This document shows positions 6,326 through 7,917 of a DNA stretch of 7,917 bases, piece after piece. This stretch comes from Chloroflexota bacterium (GTDB lineage: Bacteria; Chloroflexota; Ktedonobacteria; Ktedonobacterales; JACDGC01). The stretch covers positions 1-7,917 of the forward strand of contig JAKAOI010000089.1 in the NCBI GenBank assembly GCA_021812265.1, in the 5' to 3' direction. Position 1 is the stretch's first letter. The number at the start of each line of letters is the position of its first letter. The notes below the pieces were generated by a model. The model ran no database searches. It was not told the DNA's origin and saw nothing but the letters and a program-made list of their open reading frames with translations. A program made the translations under genes and the position numbers.

Positions 6326-7888
6326 TTATCGGTTCAGTAAATCCAGCGTTTCAAAGGGATTTACTGCGCGCACAGAGTTTTTCAGAAATGGATATGTGGC
6401 TGTCAGCGCTTCGGCCATTTGCCAAGCAGCGTGACGATATGAGAAGTGTCCGCCTGGTTTGCTGCGCAGTTCAGCAATATACGCGGCTTCGGCGATATCC
6501 ATCTTAAAAACAGCGCGCTGCCTCGCGCCAAGCGGCGCCAAATATAAGCCGGATGTAGTGTCGGGGAAATGCGCTGCCGTTGCAATAGATTTTTCCATTC
6601 TATCAGAAAACTCTTGAAACAAACCCATCTCTTGGGCAATTTCTGCGCCTTTTGGGCCAAACGCCAAGGAAAAAATATCTGCCGGAGCGTCAAACCCCAT
6701 GTCCAAACCAAGCTGGGGAATTATCTGCAAACAGCGGCGATGCCGATGAAAATCGCGCAGCGAGCCAAAATCGATCAACATATCAAACACGATCATATAG
6801 CCAATGCGCTGAACGCGCAGCAATTCATCATATTCTCCGCGCAATTCCATAGCGGCGTTCCATGCGGCAGTTTTTGTTTCGTTGGAAGCGCGGCGCGCAT
6901 ATTCCAGCGCTTGGGGATAGCGTATATTCGGTTCAGTCAGATAGATTATTTCTGCGGCAAACGCTTCTAAGGGATCTGTTTCGGGCGCAGCCAAAATAAT
7001 CTTGCGGATATCACTTGGCGCCGCGGCGCGTTCCGGGGGGACAAAGCGCAAAGCATTGCGCGCCGCTTCTGCCGCTTGCGATTGAAATGATGACGCCGCG
7101 GTATATTTAACCAGTGTTGGCGCGGCGGGAGTTTCAAGTATGCCCGTTTCTGTCAGTTCGCGCAATAAGCCGGCAGTTTGCTCTATTGAGAGCTTGGTGG
7201 ATTCGCACGCCTGCTGTATTTTTTTTGCGACAAAATTATCGGCTGGGTTGCGCGCCGCCATTCGCATTGCTTCTGCTATCTCGGTCAATTCGGGAATATT
7301 TAAGGAATTGAGTCGCACAATCTGCTGCTCTAATACGCGGGCGCTGGTAATTTGCCCGACACTGGTATGTGTTGCCAGCGGCAGAAAATAGCGGCCTACA
7401 TCAAACGCCCGCGCTTTTACCGTCCTTTTATAAGCGGTGGGATCCATAGCGTCGGGTTTTGGAGTAACTTGTTCAATAATACGGATACACATGTCGGTAA
7501 TACATCGATAATTATCTAGCGCGGTATGCAGCGCGTTGCGAAACGGTTCAAGCAATTCCGGTTGTTTAGCGATGGATTGCGGAATATAAAAATTATTTTT
7601 GTGAAAATTCTGATAACGTGTGGAGCGGCTTTGCCCATCCCAAAGAGACTCATCGGTAATATAAAATTCGGCCAGCAGCGAACAATTTTCAATAGCCATA
7701 GTAACATGCGCTAAATCTGCAATAGAGCGATGCCCATATTGGAAATAAAATGTATCCAAAAATTGTTCTGCGCGCTGCGCGGAAAGCTCTTCGATACTTT
7801 GCGACATCGATTGTGACGAGCGGCTGTATTTAGCCAGCGCGTATGCCTGAATTTCCGGTGGCGCGCCATAAGATGCGTATGCTTTCAT
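6326..7888 (-). CDS. thyX: Double-length FAD-dependent thymidylate synthase (ThyX) family protein
   Basis: ThyX makes dTMP from dUMP using methylene-tetrahydrofolate and FAD. A normal ThyX chain is about 220-250 residues; this protein has 520 and reads as two ThyX-like units. Unit 1 (about 1-240) has YGHRS (51-55), QSRSTRY (86-92) and the C-terminal block RYFLPLATHTSVGQITSARVLEQQIVRL (166-193). Unit 2 (about 265-520) has a DFHRHRRC block containing the ThyX RHR motif (382-384) and a C-terminal block PLGARQRAVFKMDIAEAAYIAELRSKPGGHFSYR. Unit 1 has TDE (78-80) where RHR should be, while unit 2 lacks the Ser...Ser-x-Arg after RHR. ATG 7888 follows GAGGT (7898-7902) by 9 bp. The gene converges on the 5708-6316 gene with a 9-bp gap. 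Family membership is firm; thymidylate synthase activity is not proven by these motifs. Confidence 0.85.
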   Translation of the reverse strand: MKAYASYGAPPEIQAYALAKYSRSSQSMSQSIEELSAQRAEQFLDTFYFQYGHRSIADLAHVTMAIENCSLLAEFYITDESLWDGQSRSTRYQNFHKNNFYIPQSIAKQPELLEPFRNALHTALDNYRCITDMCIRIIEQVTPKPDAMDPTAYKRTVKARAFDVGRYFLPLATHTSVGQITSARVLEQQIVRLNSLNIPELTEIAEAMRMAARNPADNFVAKKIQQACESTKLSIEQTAGLLRELTETGILETPAAPTLVKYTAASSFQSQAAEAARNALRFVPPERAAAPSDIRKIILAAPETDPLEAFAAEIIYLTEPNIRYPQALEYARRASNETKTAAWNAAMELRGEYDELLRVQRIGYMIVFDMLIDFGSLRDFHRHRRCLQIIPQLGLDMGFDAPADIFSLAFGPKGAEIAQEMGLFQEFSDRMEKSIATAAHFPDTTSGLYLAPLGARQRAVFKMDIAEAAYIAELRSKPGGHFSYRHAAWQMAEALTATYPFLKNSVRAVNPFETLDLLNR

Positions 7889-7897
7889 AGATGAGAT

Positions 7898-7902
7898 ACC
7901 TC
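7898..7902 (-). promoter_or_regulatory. Ribosome binding site of the ThyX-family gene
   Basis: On the minus strand GAGGT lies 9 bp before ATG 7888 and supports that start. The promoter lies beyond the window edge or in the last 15 bp, where no clear boxes are visible. Confidence 0.7.
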
Positions 7903-7917
7903 AATAGTGCAAAAGTG

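Noticed and set aside
6313..6329. Small ATAAA/TTTAT inverted repeat between the two convergent genes
   Set aside because: Only five A/T pairs around a 7-nt loop in a 9-bp gap. This is too weak to call a terminator.
2391..7030. Frequent GGCGCC palindromes across the window
   Set aside because: They occur both inside genes and between them and follow the GCGCC-rich codon choice. I could not show enrichment without counting over the whole genome.
1..7917. Search for CRISPR arrays, tRNA genes, toxin-antitoxin pairs, retrons or other defence genes
   Set aside because: No regularly spaced repeats, no tRNA-like cloverleaf sequence and no matching protein motifs were seen on either strand.

Overview
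The window looks like bacterial chromosome of intermediate GC content. It has Shine-Dalgarno-led genes, short intergenic gaps and no plasmid, phage or RNA genes. The double-length ThyX-type protein at the right end recalls long ThyX homologues that I associate with Chloroflexota and some Patescibacteria. The full-size accessory metabolism (acyl-CoA synthetase, exporter) favours a free-living bacterium, possibly Chloroflexota. This placement is a weak inference, because no rRNA or other strong marker is present.

Layout from left to right: (1) 4-600 is a dead IS5-family insertion sequence. It has 21-bp terminal inverted repeats and a minus-strand transposase broken by two stops and two frame changes, with the middle of the gene deleted. 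(2) 694-2418 (+) encodes an AMP-forming acyl-CoA synthetase, preceded by a promoter candidate and followed by a hairpin terminator. (3) 2419-2978 is a 560-bp AT-rich non-coding stretch. It holds a 135-bp MITE-like element (2737-2871) with inverted-repeat ends, internal hairpins and a flanking 7-bp direct repeat. (4) 2979-4706 (+) is a two-gene ABC-2-type exporter operon (ATPase, then permease). (5) 4707-4946 is an intergenic region with a long-armed hairpin and two promoter candidates that overlap it. (6) 4947-5627 (+) encodes a DedA-family membrane protein. (7) 5708-6316 (+) encodes a membrane-anchored protein of unknown function, probably co-transcribed with the DedA gene. (8) 6326-7888 (-) encodes a 520-residue tandem ThyX protein, convergent with gene 7 and separated from it by only 9 bp.

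The genes do not form one obvious pathway. They are membrane and lipid-related functions (fatty-acid activation, an exporter, a DedA lipid-transport-type protein, an anchored extracytoplasmic protein) next to a nucleotide-metabolism gene. I see no defence system, CRISPR array, toxin-antitoxin pair or biosynthetic cluster. The observations most worth following up are the ThyX duplication, in which each half has lost a different part of the active site, and the small inverted-repeat element upstream of the ABC operon.
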